NCBI GenBank assembly: GCA_963666705.2
Contig: CAXXKO010000029.1
Coordinates: forward strand, 1 to 64,000
Length of the DNA: 64,000 bases
Direction: 5' to 3'
From: G963666705 sp963666705
GTDB taxonomy: Bacteria; Pseudomonadota; Alphaproteobacteria; CADEGL01
Position 1 is the first letter of the stretch, and every line of letters begins with the position of its first letter. Made by a program: the position numbers and the translations under genes. Of this stretch, positions 17,014-25,281 are shown piece by piece. The notes below the pieces were generated by a model. That model had not been told where the DNA came from, did not search any database, and was given only the letters and a program-made list of their open reading frames with translations.

Positions 17014-17098
17014 CACCACCAAGGCACCAAGCCACCAAGTAGGCAAGCGGCACGCGCGGCGCGATTTATCCGCTTGGTGCCTTGGGGTCTTGGTGGTT
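17014..17098. repeat. Inverted repeat CCAAGGCACCAAGC / GCTTGGTGCCTTGG
   Basis: A perfect 14-bp inverted repeat (17019-17032 with 17072-17085) with additional CACCAAG/CTTGGTG words on each side. It lies between convergent genes (the YcaQ-type gene and radC). It may form a long stem-loop acting as a bidirectional terminator, although no T-run follows. No gene is seen between 16956 and 17147. Confidence 0.5.
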
Positions 17099-17147
17099 TA
17101 TGACTGCTCGATCCTCGGCATGCGCCACGCCTCGCCTCGCCTCGCCC

Positions 17148-17861
17148 CTACAGCAGCCCCAGGCTCTTGAAGGAGTTGTGGCCGGCGCGGCTGATGATGA
17201 CGTGGTCGTGCAGGGCGATGCCGAGCGAGGCGGCGGCGCGCTGCACTTCGCGGGTCATCTCGATATCGGCCTTCGACGGCGTCGGGTCCCCGCTGGGGTG
17301 GTTGTGGACCATGATGATGGCCGTGGCCCCCACTTCGAGCGCCCGCTTCACCACCTCGCGCGGGTAGACCGGCGTGTGGTTCACGGTGCCCGTCTGCTGC
17401 ACCTCGTCGTGGATGATCTTGTTCTTGGTGTCGAGGAAGAGCACGCGGAAGCGCTCCGTGCGGTCGTGGGCCATGCTGGCGCGGCAATAGGCGATGAGCC
17501 GGTCCCAGGACGAGATCACGGGCTTCTCCAGTGCCTCCTCGCGGGTGAGGCGCACGGCGGCGGCCCGCACGCTCTTGAGGACGGCGATGGTCGCATCGCG
17601 GACGCCCTTGACCTCGCGCAAGGCTTCCGGCGCGGCGCTGATGACGCCGGCGAAGCCGTCGAAGCGCTCGATCAGGCTCTTCGCCAGCGGCTTCACGTCG
17701 CCCCGCGCATTGGCCTGGAACAGCAACAGCTCCAACAGCTCGTAGTCCGCCAGGGCCTCCTCCCCACCCTCCATGAAGCGCTTGCGCAAACGCTCCCGGT
17801 GGCCGTGAAAGTGGGGTGTCTCCTTCCGGGCCGGATCCTCGATCATGCGCGAGCTTAACAT
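17148..17861 (-). CDS. radC: RadC family protein (JAB/MPN domain)
   Basis: A 237-residue protein. The N-terminal part (HGHRERLRKRFMEGG, DYELLELLLF) is the UPF0758 helical region, and GVRDATIAVLKSVRAA resembles a helix-hairpin-helix. The C-terminal JAB domain carries the JAMM metal motif MVHNHPSGDPTPSKADIEMT. RadC was once linked to DNA repair, but its actual activity is unsettled. The start could be 17861 or 17846 (MIEDPARKE); neither has a strong ribosome binding site. The upstream oxidoreductase gene ends 14 bp before the start, so the two are likely co-transcribed. Confidence 0.88.
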   Translation of the reverse strand: MLSSRMIEDPARKETPHFHGHRERLRKRFMEGGEEALADYELLELLLFQANARGDVKPLAKSLIERFDGFAGVISAAPEALREVKGVRDATIAVLKSVRAAAVRLTREEALEKPVISSWDRLIAYCRASMAHDRTERFRVLFLDTKNKIIHDEVQQTGTVNHTPVYPREVVKRALEVGATAIIMVHNHPSGDPTPSKADIEMTREVQRAAASLGIALHDHVIISRAGHNSFKSLGLL

Positions 17862-17875
17862 TTCGGCGGCCCGGG

Positions 17876-19282
17876 TCAGGAGCCCCTTTTGGGCACGAGG
17901 CCGGCGGGTGCCAGGCTGGCGAGGGTCGTGTCGATGGCGCCCGGCTTGCGGCCCGCATCCTCGGCCCGCTCCTTGCGCGCGACGGCGGCGCGCACGATCG
18001 TGGCGCCCACGAAGCGGAAGGGCTCGGGCGGGAAGCCGCCGCGGGGGCCGCGGGCCAGGGGGCAGGCGCTCAACTCGTCCTCGCGCCCGAGGGCGAGGGA
18101 GGCGAGGATGCGTCCGCCGACATGGGAGGGGCCGACACCGTTGCCGGAATAGCCGTGGCCATAGACGATGTTGGGGTGACGGGGCAAGCGCCCGAAAAAG
18201 GGCAGGCCCGTCGCCGTGCGCGTCACCGGCCCGCGCCAATCGACTGCGAGCTTCAAGCCGGCGAGGGCGGGGAAGTTGGCGCGGAAGGTGGCGTGGACGG
18301 ACTCGCGGCGGTTGGACCGTCCGTCGAAATGGCCCGAGACGCGGCCCGCGAAGGTCGAATGGCTGCCGCCCTTGGAGAAGTCGACGCGCCCGTCGGGCGT
18401 CGTCCGCATGGACTGGGCGAGGAGGCGCGAGTCCGAGATCGAGGTGCCGTGGCGCAGGCCGAGCTCGTCCAGCAGCTCGGGCGCCGGCTCGGTCAGGTGG
18501 TGGTCCGAGGCGACGACGAGGAGGCCCGAGCGGAAGGCCCTGTGCTCGGCCGCCCAGGCATTGAGGGCGAAGACCAGCGCCTCGGCCCGGACCGTGCCGC
18601 GCGGCGTATGCACGCGTACCGGCCGGCCGCGGGCGATGCGGATGGCGGGCGAATTCTCGTGGATGCGCACGCCCGCCTCCAGCGCCGCGCGGCGCAGGCC
18701 GAGAGCGAGCTTCGCCGGCTGCAGGGTCGCCACCTGGCGCTCGTGGACGCCGGCCAGATAGGCCCGCGAGGTCATGCGCCGGGCTATATCGTCGCGGCTC
18801 ATGGGCGTGAAGGCCTGGGCGCCCACCTTATCGAGCGCCTCCAGGGTCTCGTCCCAGGCACCGAGCTGGGCTTCGTTGCTGGCGGCCCAGATCCAGCCGT
18901 CCTGGCGCACGCCGGCATCGACTTCGGGCGTCTTGCCGAAGGCCGCGATCTTCTCGATCGCATCCTGTGAAGCGCGCAGGAGCCGCAAGCCCTCCTGCGG
19001 GCCGCATACTTTCTGGAGGGTCGGGAACTTGGACGCCCAGCTCATGAGGAAGCCGGCGTTGCGCCCGCTCGCGCCACTGCCGCAAATGTCCTTCTCGAGG
19101 ATGGTGACCTCGAGCGCGGGCTCGAGCGCCTTGAGGTGGAGCGCCGTCCACATGCCGGTGTAGCCCCCGCCCAGGATGCAGACGTCGGCACGGGCCTCGC
19201 CCTCGAGCGGCGCGGGCTCCACGGGTTCGGCGCCGAGCGCCTCGGTGAGCCAGTGGCTCCGCAGATGGACGGGAACGCCCAT
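17876..19282 (-). CDS. NAD(P)/FAD-dependent oxidoreductase (DAO family)
   Basis: A 468-residue amine or amino-acid oxidase-type flavoprotein. The dinucleotide-binding motif is ADVCILGGGYTGMWTALHLKAL near residue 32, followed by EKDICGSGASGRNAGFL, the usual FAD-contact sequence of the GlpO/PuuB-like group. The C-terminal GLPFFGRLPRHPNIVYGHGYSGNGVGPSHVGGRILASLALG is the second FAD-binding region. Likely substrates are amines or N-methyl or gamma-glutamyl amino acids, but this is not decidable here. It lies 29 bp downstream of map and just upstream of radC, all on the minus strand. Confidence 0.85.
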   Translation of the reverse strand: MGVPVHLRSHWLTEALGAEPVEPAPLEGEARADVCILGGGYTGMWTALHLKALEPALEVTILEKDICGSGASGRNAGFLMSWASKFPTLQKVCGPQEGLRLLRASQDAIEKIAAFGKTPEVDAGVRQDGWIWAASNEAQLGAWDETLEALDKVGAQAFTPMSRDDIARRMTSRAYLAGVHERQVATLQPAKLALGLRRAALEAGVRIHENSPAIRIARGRPVRVHTPRGTVRAEALVFALNAWAAEHRAFRSGLLVVASDHHLTEPAPELLDELGLRHGTSISDSRLLAQSMRTTPDGRVDFSKGGSHSTFAGRVSGHFDGRSNRRESVHATFRANFPALAGLKLAVDWRGPVTRTATGLPFFGRLPRHPNIVYGHGYSGNGVGPSHVGGRILASLALGREDELSACPLARGPRGGFPPEPFRFVGATIVRAAVARKERAEDAGRKPGAIDTTLASLAPAGLVPKRGS

Positions 19283-19311
19283 GGGCGCCGGCGCCAGTCC
19301 TCGCCGCGCCC

Positions 19312-20142
19312 CTACCCGACCTGATAGGGCGGGCGGTCGAGGCCCTGGGGCGAGGTGGTGAAGATCTCGTGGCCGTCGGCGGTAACGCCGATCGAGTGCT
19401 CGAACTGAGCCGAGAGCGAGCGGTCCTTGGTCACCGCCGTCCAGCCGTCGGATAGGATCTTCACGTCGTAGCCGCCGGTGTTGATCATGGGCTCGACGGT
19501 GAAGAACATGCCCTCGCGCAGCTCGACGCCCGTGCCCGGCTGGCCGAAATGGAGGATGCTTGGGGCGTCGTGGAAGATGCGGCCCAGGCCGTGGCCGCAG
19601 AAGTCGCGCACGACCGAGAAGCGTTGCGCCTCGGCGTAGCTCTGGATGGCATGGCCGATATCGCCGACGGTGGCGCCGGGGCGCACCACCGCGATGCCCC
19701 GCATCATGGCCTCGTAGGTCACGTCGACGAGGCGGCGCGCCTTCACGCTCACCTTGTCGCCGATGAGGAACATGCGGCTCGTATCGCCGTGCCAGCCGTC
19801 GAGGATGACGGTCACGTCGATGTTGAGGATGTCGCCCTTGGCTAGGCGCTTGGGGCCGGGGATGCCGTGGCAGACCACGTGATTGACCGAGGTGCAGATG
19901 GATTTGGGGAAGCCGCGGTAGTTGAGCGGTGCGGAGATGGCGCCGCGCCCGGTGGTGAAGGCGTGGCACAGCCGGTCGAGCTCCTCCGTCGCCACGCCCG
20001 GCGCCACGTGGGGCGTGATGTAGTCGAGCGCCTCGGCCGCGAGCCGCCCGGCGCGGCGCATGGCCGCGAATTCCTCGGGCCCGTGGATCTTGATGCGGCC
20101 GGCCTCGGGCCCGAAGCCGCTCGCGCGTTCCATCTGGTTCAT
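19312..20142 (-). CDS. map: Methionine aminopeptidase, type I
   Basis: A 276-residue cytoplasmic metalloprotease that removes N-terminal methionine. The five metal ligands are recognisable: the two Asp in ILNIDVTVILDGWHGDTSRMF, the His in FCGHGLGRIFHDAP, the Glu in VEPMINTGG and the Glu in QFEHSIGV. The substrate-side His lies in SVNHVVCHGIPG. The ATG at 20142 has GGAG upstream. It follows sfsA by 31 bp and is probably in one transcript with it. Confidence 0.95.
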   Translation of the reverse strand: MNQMERASGFGPEAGRIKIHGPEEFAAMRRAGRLAAEALDYITPHVAPGVATEELDRLCHAFTTGRGAISAPLNYRGFPKSICTSVNHVVCHGIPGPKRLAKGDILNIDVTVILDGWHGDTSRMFLIGDKVSVKARRLVDVTYEAMMRGIAVVRPGATVGDIGHAIQSYAEAQRFSVVRDFCGHGLGRIFHDAPSILHFGQPGTGVELREGMFFTVEPMINTGGYDVKILSDGWTAVTKDRSLSAQFEHSIGVTADGHEIFTTSPQGLDRPPYQVG

Positions 20143-20173
20143 AGTTCGCTCCGCTCCCGCCGGGAAACCCGGC

Positions 20174-20887
20174 TCACGCTTCGACCGGCAGGGGTCGGTC
20201 CAATTCAATGCCCTCGACGCTCAGTTTGCAAGAATAGCATATGACCTCGACCCCCGCCTCGCGCGCCGCCCGGAACCCCGCCGCATAGGCCGGGTCGATA
20301 TCGCCCGCGAGGGCGAAGGCGCCGCAATCCTCGCGTTGCACGATATAGGCCATGACCGCCCGCTGCCCCTCCGCCACCATGTCGGAGAGCTCGACCAAAT
20401 GCTTCAGGCCCCGCGCCGTCACCGAATCGGGGAACTCGGCCAGGCCACCCGTGGGGGCGGCATCGCGCTTCAGGTGGACGTTCTTCACTTCGACGTAACA
20501 TGCGGGTCGGCCGGGGTTTTCGAGCAACAGGTCGATGCGCGAGTTTTTTCCGTAACGCACCTCTCGCCGGGCCCCTTCGTAGCCCGCGAGCTCGGCGATC
20601 CGCCCCGCCGTCACCGCTTCGGTCACGAGGGCGTTGGGATGGCCCGTGTTGATGCCGACGAGGCTGGCGCCGACGCGGATCAGCTCGAAGGTGTGGCGGA
20701 GCTTGCGGGCCGGGTTGCGGGCGGGCGAGAGCCAGACCTCGCTGCCGGGCGCATCGAGGCCCGTCATCGCGCCCGGGTTGGGGCAGTGGGCCGTGACGAC
20801 CGCGCCGTCCGCGAGCGCGACATCGGCGAGGAAGCGCTTGTAGCGCTTGATGAGCGTGCCGCGGATGAGTGGATCGGGAAAGCGCAT
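20174..20887 (-). CDS. sfsA: SfsA family DNA/RNA nuclease
   Basis: A 237-residue protein with the SfsA hallmarks: KRYKRFLADVALADG, AHCPNPGAMTGL, LIRVGASLVGINTGHPN and the nuclease-like core SRIDLLLE...YVEVKNVHLKRD with GLAEFPDSVTARGLKHL. The D-E-x-K arrangement fits a PD-(D/E)xK nuclease fold. The name comes from sugar-fermentation stimulation in E. coli. The upstream glycosyltransferase gene ends 9 bp from its ATG. Confidence 0.93.
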   Translation of the reverse strand: MRFPDPLIRGTLIKRYKRFLADVALADGAVVTAHCPNPGAMTGLDAPGSEVWLSPARNPARKLRHTFELIRVGASLVGINTGHPNALVTEAVTAGRIAELAGYEGARREVRYGKNSRIDLLLENPGRPACYVEVKNVHLKRDAAPTGGLAEFPDSVTARGLKHLVELSDMVAEGQRAVMAYIVQREDCGAFALAGDIDPAYAAGFRAAREAGVEVICYSCKLSVEGIELDRPLPVEA

Positions 20888-20896
20888 GGCGGGACC

Positions 20897-21763
20897 CTAG
20901 CGGCTACCACCACCGAGGGCGATGAATTCCTGGAAGGTCTCGCAACGGCCGGCGCGGCGCGCTTCCTCGAAGGCGTGGTTCAGCGCCATCTTCCGTCGGA
21001 TCGCACCCCCGAGCGCCGCCCGCGCCTCGGGCCGCGCAATACCGAAGCCGTCGGCGTCTAGCCGCGCGAGGACGGTGCGGTAGCCGCGCTCGGCCCGCGC
21101 CGCCGAATCCGGGCCGTGGCAGATCGAGCCGGGGCGCACCCGGTAGTCGTGGAGCGGCCGGCCCGTCACCGGGATGCGCCCGAGGCGGTCGAAGAGGCGG
21201 GTGTTGTAGACCACGTCGTCGCACAGCTCCACGTCCGCGTCCCAGGCCCCCGCGACCGCGCGCCGGGCCACGAACATCATCGGGACCGAGGTGTCGAGGA
21301 AGCCCGTGAGGCCCATCTCGCCCACCTCGTCCGAGGGCGGCAGCAGGATGCCGAGGGCGGCGCCGCTCGCGTCGTCGACGATGCGCAGGTTGTCGGCGGC
21401 GGCGCCGGCGCGGGCGGCGAGCGGCACCAGGGTGGCGAGGCGCTCGGGCGCGTAGAGGTCATCGGCGTCGAGCGGGGCCACGAAGGCGCCGGCCGCCTCG
21501 GCGAGGCCGCGGTTGCGCGCGGCCGGCGCGCCGCTGCCCACTTCCCCGGTCGAGGCGTGGCGGATGCGCGAATCGTCGAGGCCGGCGGCGGCGAGGGTCG
21601 CGGCGTAATCGGTGCCGTCGTCCGAGACCAGGATCGCCTCCCACCGCGCGTGGGTCTGGGCCAGGAGGCTCGCGACCGCGCGGGCGATCGTCTCGTGGGC
21701 GCGGAAGGCCGGGATGATGACGGAGACCAGCGCGTCGGGCCCGCCGCCGGGGGTCGCCACCAT
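20897..21763 (-). CDS. Glycosyltransferase family 2 protein
   Basis: A GT-A fold transferase of about 288 residues. The N-terminal ALVSVIIPAFRAHETIARAVASLLAQ, the VSDDGTD loop, and APAARNRGLAEAAGAFVAPLDADDLYAPERL with the metal-binding DADD are classic. No membrane segment is visible, so it is probably peripheral at the inner membrane. I prefer the ATG at 21763 because GAGGG lies eight bases upstream; an ATG at 21823 lacks one. The acceptor is unknown. It is first in the minus-strand run GT2-sfsA-map-FAD-radC. Confidence 0.85.
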   Translation of the reverse strand: MVATPGGGPDALVSVIIPAFRAHETIARAVASLLAQTHARWEAILVSDDGTDYAATLAAAGLDDSRIRHASTGEVGSGAPAARNRGLAEAAGAFVAPLDADDLYAPERLATLVPLAARAGAAADNLRIVDDASGAALGILLPPSDEVGEMGLTGFLDTSVPMMFVARRAVAGAWDADVELCDDVVYNTRLFDRLGRIPVTGRPLHDYRVRPGSICHGPDSAARAERGYRTVLARLDADGFGIARPEARAALGGAIRRKMALNHAFEEARRAGRCETFQEFIALGGGSR

Positions 21764-21888
21764 GGGCCGTCCCTCTGGTGCGTCGGTTGCGTTGCGGCCA
21801 GTAATAGCATCTTCACCCGCCATTTTTCACTAGGGCCGCGCCGGCCTTGGGCTATGATCGCCGCGCCACGAGCCACACAAGGGATGCC

Positions 21889-22656
21889 ATGCCCGAGACC
21901 GAGGCCGTCACCGCCGCCCTCCTCATCATCGGCAACGAGATCCTCTCGGGCCGGACCCAGGACGCGAACCTGCAATATATCGCCAAGGGTCTGGGCGACA
22001 TCGGCGTGCGGCTGCGCGAGGTGCGGGTCATCCCAGACGTGGACGAGGTGATCGTCGAGACCCTCAACACCTGCCGCGCGGCGTACGACTACGTCTTCAC
22101 CACGGGCGGCATCGGCCCGACCCACGACGACATCACCGCCGCCGCCATCGCGCGCGCCTTCGGGCGCGGGATCGAGCGCAATGCACAGGCCGTGGCCATC
22201 ATGGATGCGCAGTACGAGCACGGCCAGCTCAACGAGGCGCGCCTCAAGATGGCCGATATGCCGGAGGGCTCGGAGCTGGTGCTGAACCCGGTCTCGGGCG
22301 CGCCCGGCTTCCGGGTCGAGAACGTCTACGTCATGGCCGGCGTGCCCGGCATCATGCGGGCCATGTTCGACGAGATCAAAAACGAGCTGCGGGGCGGCCC
22401 CCCCATGCTCTCGCGCGCCGTCACCACCAACCTGCCCGAGGGCGCCATCGCCGAGGGGCTGGGGGCGCTCCAGGACCGTTACCCCAACATCGACATCGGC
22501 AGCTACCCCTTCTACCACAAGCGCCGCTTCGGCGTCAGCCTGGTCCTGCGCGGCATCGATGCCGAGGTCCTGGCCCGCGCCACGGCCGAGGCGCTCGCGC
22601 TGGTCGAGAACCTGGGCGGCGAGGGGGCGGAAGAGAGCCTCGAGGACGGGGACTGA
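21889..22656 (+). CDS. CinA N-terminal/molybdopterin-binding (MoCF) domain protein
   Basis: A 255-residue protein consisting of the MoCF-like domain only. It opens with ALLIIGNEILSGRTQDANLQYIAKGL and contains YVFTTGGIGPTHDDITAAAIARAFG, both diagnostic of the CinA/MogA-like fold, plus NPVSGAPGFRVENVYVMAGVPGIM. The amidohydrolase (PncC) domain of full CinA is absent. Such short forms are common in alphaproteobacteria and their role (nicotinamide-nucleotide or FAD pyrophosphatase-like) is unproven. The ATG at 21889 follows AAGGG; it is divergent from the GT2 gene. Confidence 0.85.
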   Translation: MPETEAVTAALLIIGNEILSGRTQDANLQYIAKGLGDIGVRLREVRVIPDVDEVIVETLNTCRAAYDYVFTTGGIGPTHDDITAAAIARAFGRGIERNAQAVAIMDAQYEHGQLNEARLKMADMPEGSELVLNPVSGAPGFRVENVYVMAGVPGIMRAMFDEIKNELRGGPPMLSRAVTTNLPEGAIAEGLGALQDRYPNIDIGSYPFYHKRRFGVSLVLRGIDAEVLARATAEALALVENLGGEGAEESLEDGD

Positions 22657-22658
22657 CA

Positions 22659-22673
22659 CCAGACGGCGACGAG
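22659..22673 (+). repeat. Half-copy of family A 5' arm
   Basis: CCAGACGGCGACGAG directly after the CinA-type stop codon matches the left arm of the first hairpin of repeat family A. No matching right arm follows, so this is a truncated copy. Confidence 0.4.
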
Positions 22674-22679
22674 CCGCCC

Positions 22680-22928
22680 TCAATCGCGCCCTTCGGGCGG
22701 CGCGCCGCCATCCCCGCCGGCCGAACCGCCGGTCCCCACGAAGCGGGCGACCAGGACGGCCGCGACCCAGCCGCCGAGCGGCACCAGGAAGATGGCATCG
22801 AAGAGGGGGTGGCTCTGATCGCCGCGGGTCTGGAACATGACGTAGAGGAACCAGACGGCGGTCAAGCCGTAGCCGATCTTCACCCAGCGTTTCTGGCTCT
22901 TCCAGTCCGACCGAAATTTCGAGGTCAT
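22680..22928 (-). CDS. Small two-helix membrane protein
   Basis: An 82-residue protein with two hydrophobic segments (GYGLTAVWFLYVMF and AIFLVPLGGWVAAVLVARFV), a basic N-terminus and a Gly/acidic tail. The ATG at 22928 is preceded by GGAGAAGGGACGG. No family is recognised. It is convergent with the CinA-type gene. Confidence 0.6.
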   Translation of the reverse strand: MTSKFRSDWKSQKRWVKIGYGLTAVWFLYVMFQTRGDQSHPLFDAIFLVPLGGWVAAVLVARFVGTGGSAGGDGGAPPEGRD

Positions 22929-22969
22929 GCCGTCCCTTCTCCGTTGGGTGCGCTCGGGCGCCCCCCATT

Positions 22970-23121
22970 CTAGAGCGGTTCCGCTTTGATCGGACCCACT
23001 CTAGCCCTATTTGTCGCTCGCGGCAGCGGACCAAGAGGTCCGCGCCTGCGCGGGCGCGCCGGGCGACCGGCGGGCCGCCTTGCGGCTATGAGCGATTCCA
23101 GGCGAACTGGAAACGCTCTAG
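22970..23121 (+). repeat. MITE-like repeat, family B, copy 3
   Basis: A family B element with CTAG at 22970 and 23118 and an internal stem GCGGACC-AAGA-GGTCCGC. It lies upstream of the first ureohydrolase gene, between divergent genes. Confidence 0.8.
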
Positions 23122-23217
23122 CCCATTCGGTGAGTTCGGGCGCGGGTTTGCCGAACGACACCCGAAGCGGCTAAAATCGCGGCGACGGGGGCGTGCCGCG
23201 AGACGGGAGGCGGGATC

Positions 23218-24186
23218 ATGGACGACGCGGGCGGACGGCTGCATCCAGCGGGCTTCGACCCGATGATGGAGCCGCGCTATACGGGCATACCCACCTTCAT
23301 GCGCACGCCCCATGTCCACGATCCGGCGGACGTGGATATCGCGCTGATCGGCGTGCCCTTCGACGGCGGGGTGACCAACCGCACCGGTGCCCGCCACGGC
23401 CCGCGCGAGATCCGCAACGCCTCGAGCCTCATGCGCGCCATCCACCACGCCTCGCGCATCAATCCCTATGCCCTCTGCCGGGTCGGCGATCTGGGCGACG
23501 TGCGCTTCCCGCACCTCTTCGATATCGCGGCGACCATGGACGATATCACGGCATTCTACGCGCGCGTCCACGAGGCGGGTGCCGTGCCGCTCTCGGCCGG
23601 CGGCGATCACGCCATCACCTATCCCATCATGCGCGCGATCGGGGCGGATCGCCCCGTCGGCATGGTCCATATCGACGCCCACACCGATACCAAGGACGAA
23701 TTCCTGGGCTGCAAGCTCTATCACGGCTCGCCCTTCCGCCGCGCGGTCGATGACGGCGTGCTCGATCCTGCGCGCGCGGTACAGATCGGCATCCGCGGCG
23801 CCCAGAACACGGTCGAGGGCTGGGACTTCTCGATCGAGAGCGGCATGCGCGTCATCTATATGGAGGAGTTCACCGATATGGGGGTCGAGGCGGCGATCGC
23901 CGAGGCTCGGCGCGTCGTCGGCGATGGCCCCACCTATATCACCTTCGACATCGATGGCCTCGACCCGGTCTACGCGCCGGGGACGGGGACGCCCGAGGTC
24001 GGCGGCCTCACCACCATCGAGGCGCAGCGCCTGATCCGCGGCCTGCGCGGCCTCCACCTCGTCGGCGGCGACCTGGTGGAGGTGGCCCCGCCGTTCGATC
24101 CGACCGGGAACACGGCGCTCGTCGGCGCCACCATGATGTACGAGATGCTCTGCGTGATCGCGGACTCGATCGCGGCGCGCCGGTGA
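23218..24186 (+). CDS. Ureohydrolase (agmatinase/guanidino-acid hydrolase type), paralog 1
   Basis: A 322-residue arginase-superfamily enzyme that releases urea from a guanidino compound. The dimanganese ligands are His131 in GGDHAITYP, Asp153, His155 and Asp157 in DAHTDT, and Asp244 and Asp246 in FDIDGLDP. PGTGTPEVGGLTTIEAQ is typical of the agmatinase, guanidinobutyrase and guanidinopropionase branch. It differs at 33 of 322 positions from the next gene, and position 159, just after the metal loop, is Lys here where the paralog has Trp. The substrate is not assigned. It begins an apparent three-gene catabolic cluster. Confidence 0.88.
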   Translation: MDDAGGRLHPAGFDPMMEPRYTGIPTFMRTPHVHDPADVDIALIGVPFDGGVTNRTGARHGPREIRNASSLMRAIHHASRINPYALCRVGDLGDVRFPHLFDIAATMDDITAFYARVHEAGAVPLSAGGDHAITYPIMRAIGADRPVGMVHIDAHTDTKDEFLGCKLYHGSPFRRAVDDGVLDPARAVQIGIRGAQNTVEGWDFSIESGMRVIYMEEFTDMGVEAAIAEARRVVGDGPTYITFDIDGLDPVYAPGTGTPEVGGLTTIEAQRLIRGLRGLHLVGGDLVEVAPPFDPTGNTALVGATMMYEMLCVIADSIAARR

Positions 24187-24286
24187 GCTGGCTGGCCCGC
24201 GACGCAGATGTTTGGCGGGAAATGACGAAAGCTGTTAAGAACGCCTGGGGTGGCGTGGCGCCGGGAAGGTGAGGGGAGCGGAATCG

Positions 24287-25255
24287 ATGGACGACGTGGC
24301 CGGGCGGGTGCATCCAGCGGGCTTCGACCCGATGATGGAGCCGCGCTATACGGGCATTGCCACCTTCATGCGCACGCCCCATACCCACGACCCGGCGGAC
24401 GTGGACATAGCCCTCGTCGGCGTGCCCTTCGACGGCGGGGTGACCAACCGCACCGGTGCCCGCCACGGCCCGCGCGAGATCCGCAACGCCTCGAGCCTGA
24501 TGCGCGCCATCCACCACGCCTCGCGCATCAACCCCTACGCCCTCTGCCGGGTGGGAGACCTGGGCGACGTGCGCTTCCCGCACCTCTTCGATATCGAAGC
24601 CACCATGGACGACATCGCCGCGTTCTACGCCCGGTTCCATGCCGCGGGCGCGGCGCCGCTCTCGGCCGGCGGCGATCACGCCATCACCTATCCCATCTTC
24701 CGCGCGATCGCCGCCGAGCGCCCGGTCGGCATGGTCCATATCGACGCCCATACCGACACCTGGGACGAGTTCCTGGGCTGCAAGTTCACCCACGGCGCAC
24801 CCTTCCGCCGCGCCGTCGAGGACGGCCTCCTCGACCCCGCGCGCACGGTGCAGATCGGCATCCGCGGCCCCCAGAACACGGAAGAGGGCTGGGCCTTCTC
24901 CATAGAGAGCGGCATGCGCGTCATCTATATGGAGGAGTTCACGGAGATGGGTGTGGCGGCCGCGGTCGCCGAGGCGCGGCGCGTGGTCGGCGACGGCCCC
25001 ACCTACATCTCCTTCGACGTGGACGGGCTCGACCCGGTCTACGCGCCCGGCACCGGCACGCCCGAGGTCGGCGGCCTCACCACCATCGAGGCGCAGCGCC
25101 TTATCCGCGGCCTGCGCGGCCTCCACCTGGTGGGTGGCGACGTGGTCGAGGTGGCCCCGCCTTTCGATCCGAGCGGCAATACGGCGCTGGTCGGCGCCAC
25201 CATGATGTACGAGATACTCTGCGTGCTCGCGGACTCAATCGCGGCACGCCGCTAG
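24287..25255 (+). CDS. Ureohydrolase (agmatinase/guanidino-acid hydrolase type), paralog 2
   Basis: A 322-residue enzyme, about 90 percent identical to the preceding gene, with all metal ligands conserved (GGDHAITYP, DAHTDTWDEF, FDVDGLDP). Trp159 in HTDTWDEF is the residue generally found at this position in the guanidino-acid hydrolase branch. The ATG at 24287 has GAGGGGAGCGG upstream. A 100-bp gap separates the paralogs and 26 bp separate this gene from the aminotransferase, so expression with the latter is likely. Confidence 0.88.
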   Translation: MDDVAGRVHPAGFDPMMEPRYTGIATFMRTPHTHDPADVDIALVGVPFDGGVTNRTGARHGPREIRNASSLMRAIHHASRINPYALCRVGDLGDVRFPHLFDIEATMDDIAAFYARFHAAGAAPLSAGGDHAITYPIFRAIAAERPVGMVHIDAHTDTWDEFLGCKFTHGAPFRRAVEDGLLDPARTVQIGIRGPQNTEEGWAFSIESGMRVIYMEEFTEMGVAAAVAEARRVVGDGPTYISFDVDGLDPVYAPGTGTPEVGGLTTIEAQRLIRGLRGLHLVGGDVVEVAPPFDPSGNTALVGATMMYEILCVLADSIAARR

Positions 25256-25281
25256 AGACGGGTAGAGAGAGGAGCGGAAAC

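Noticed and set aside
17876..19969. A possible fusion of methionine aminopeptidase and FAD oxidoreductase
   Set aside because: The upstream part is a shifted reading of map. The oxidoreductase starts at 19282 and map is complete in its own frame.
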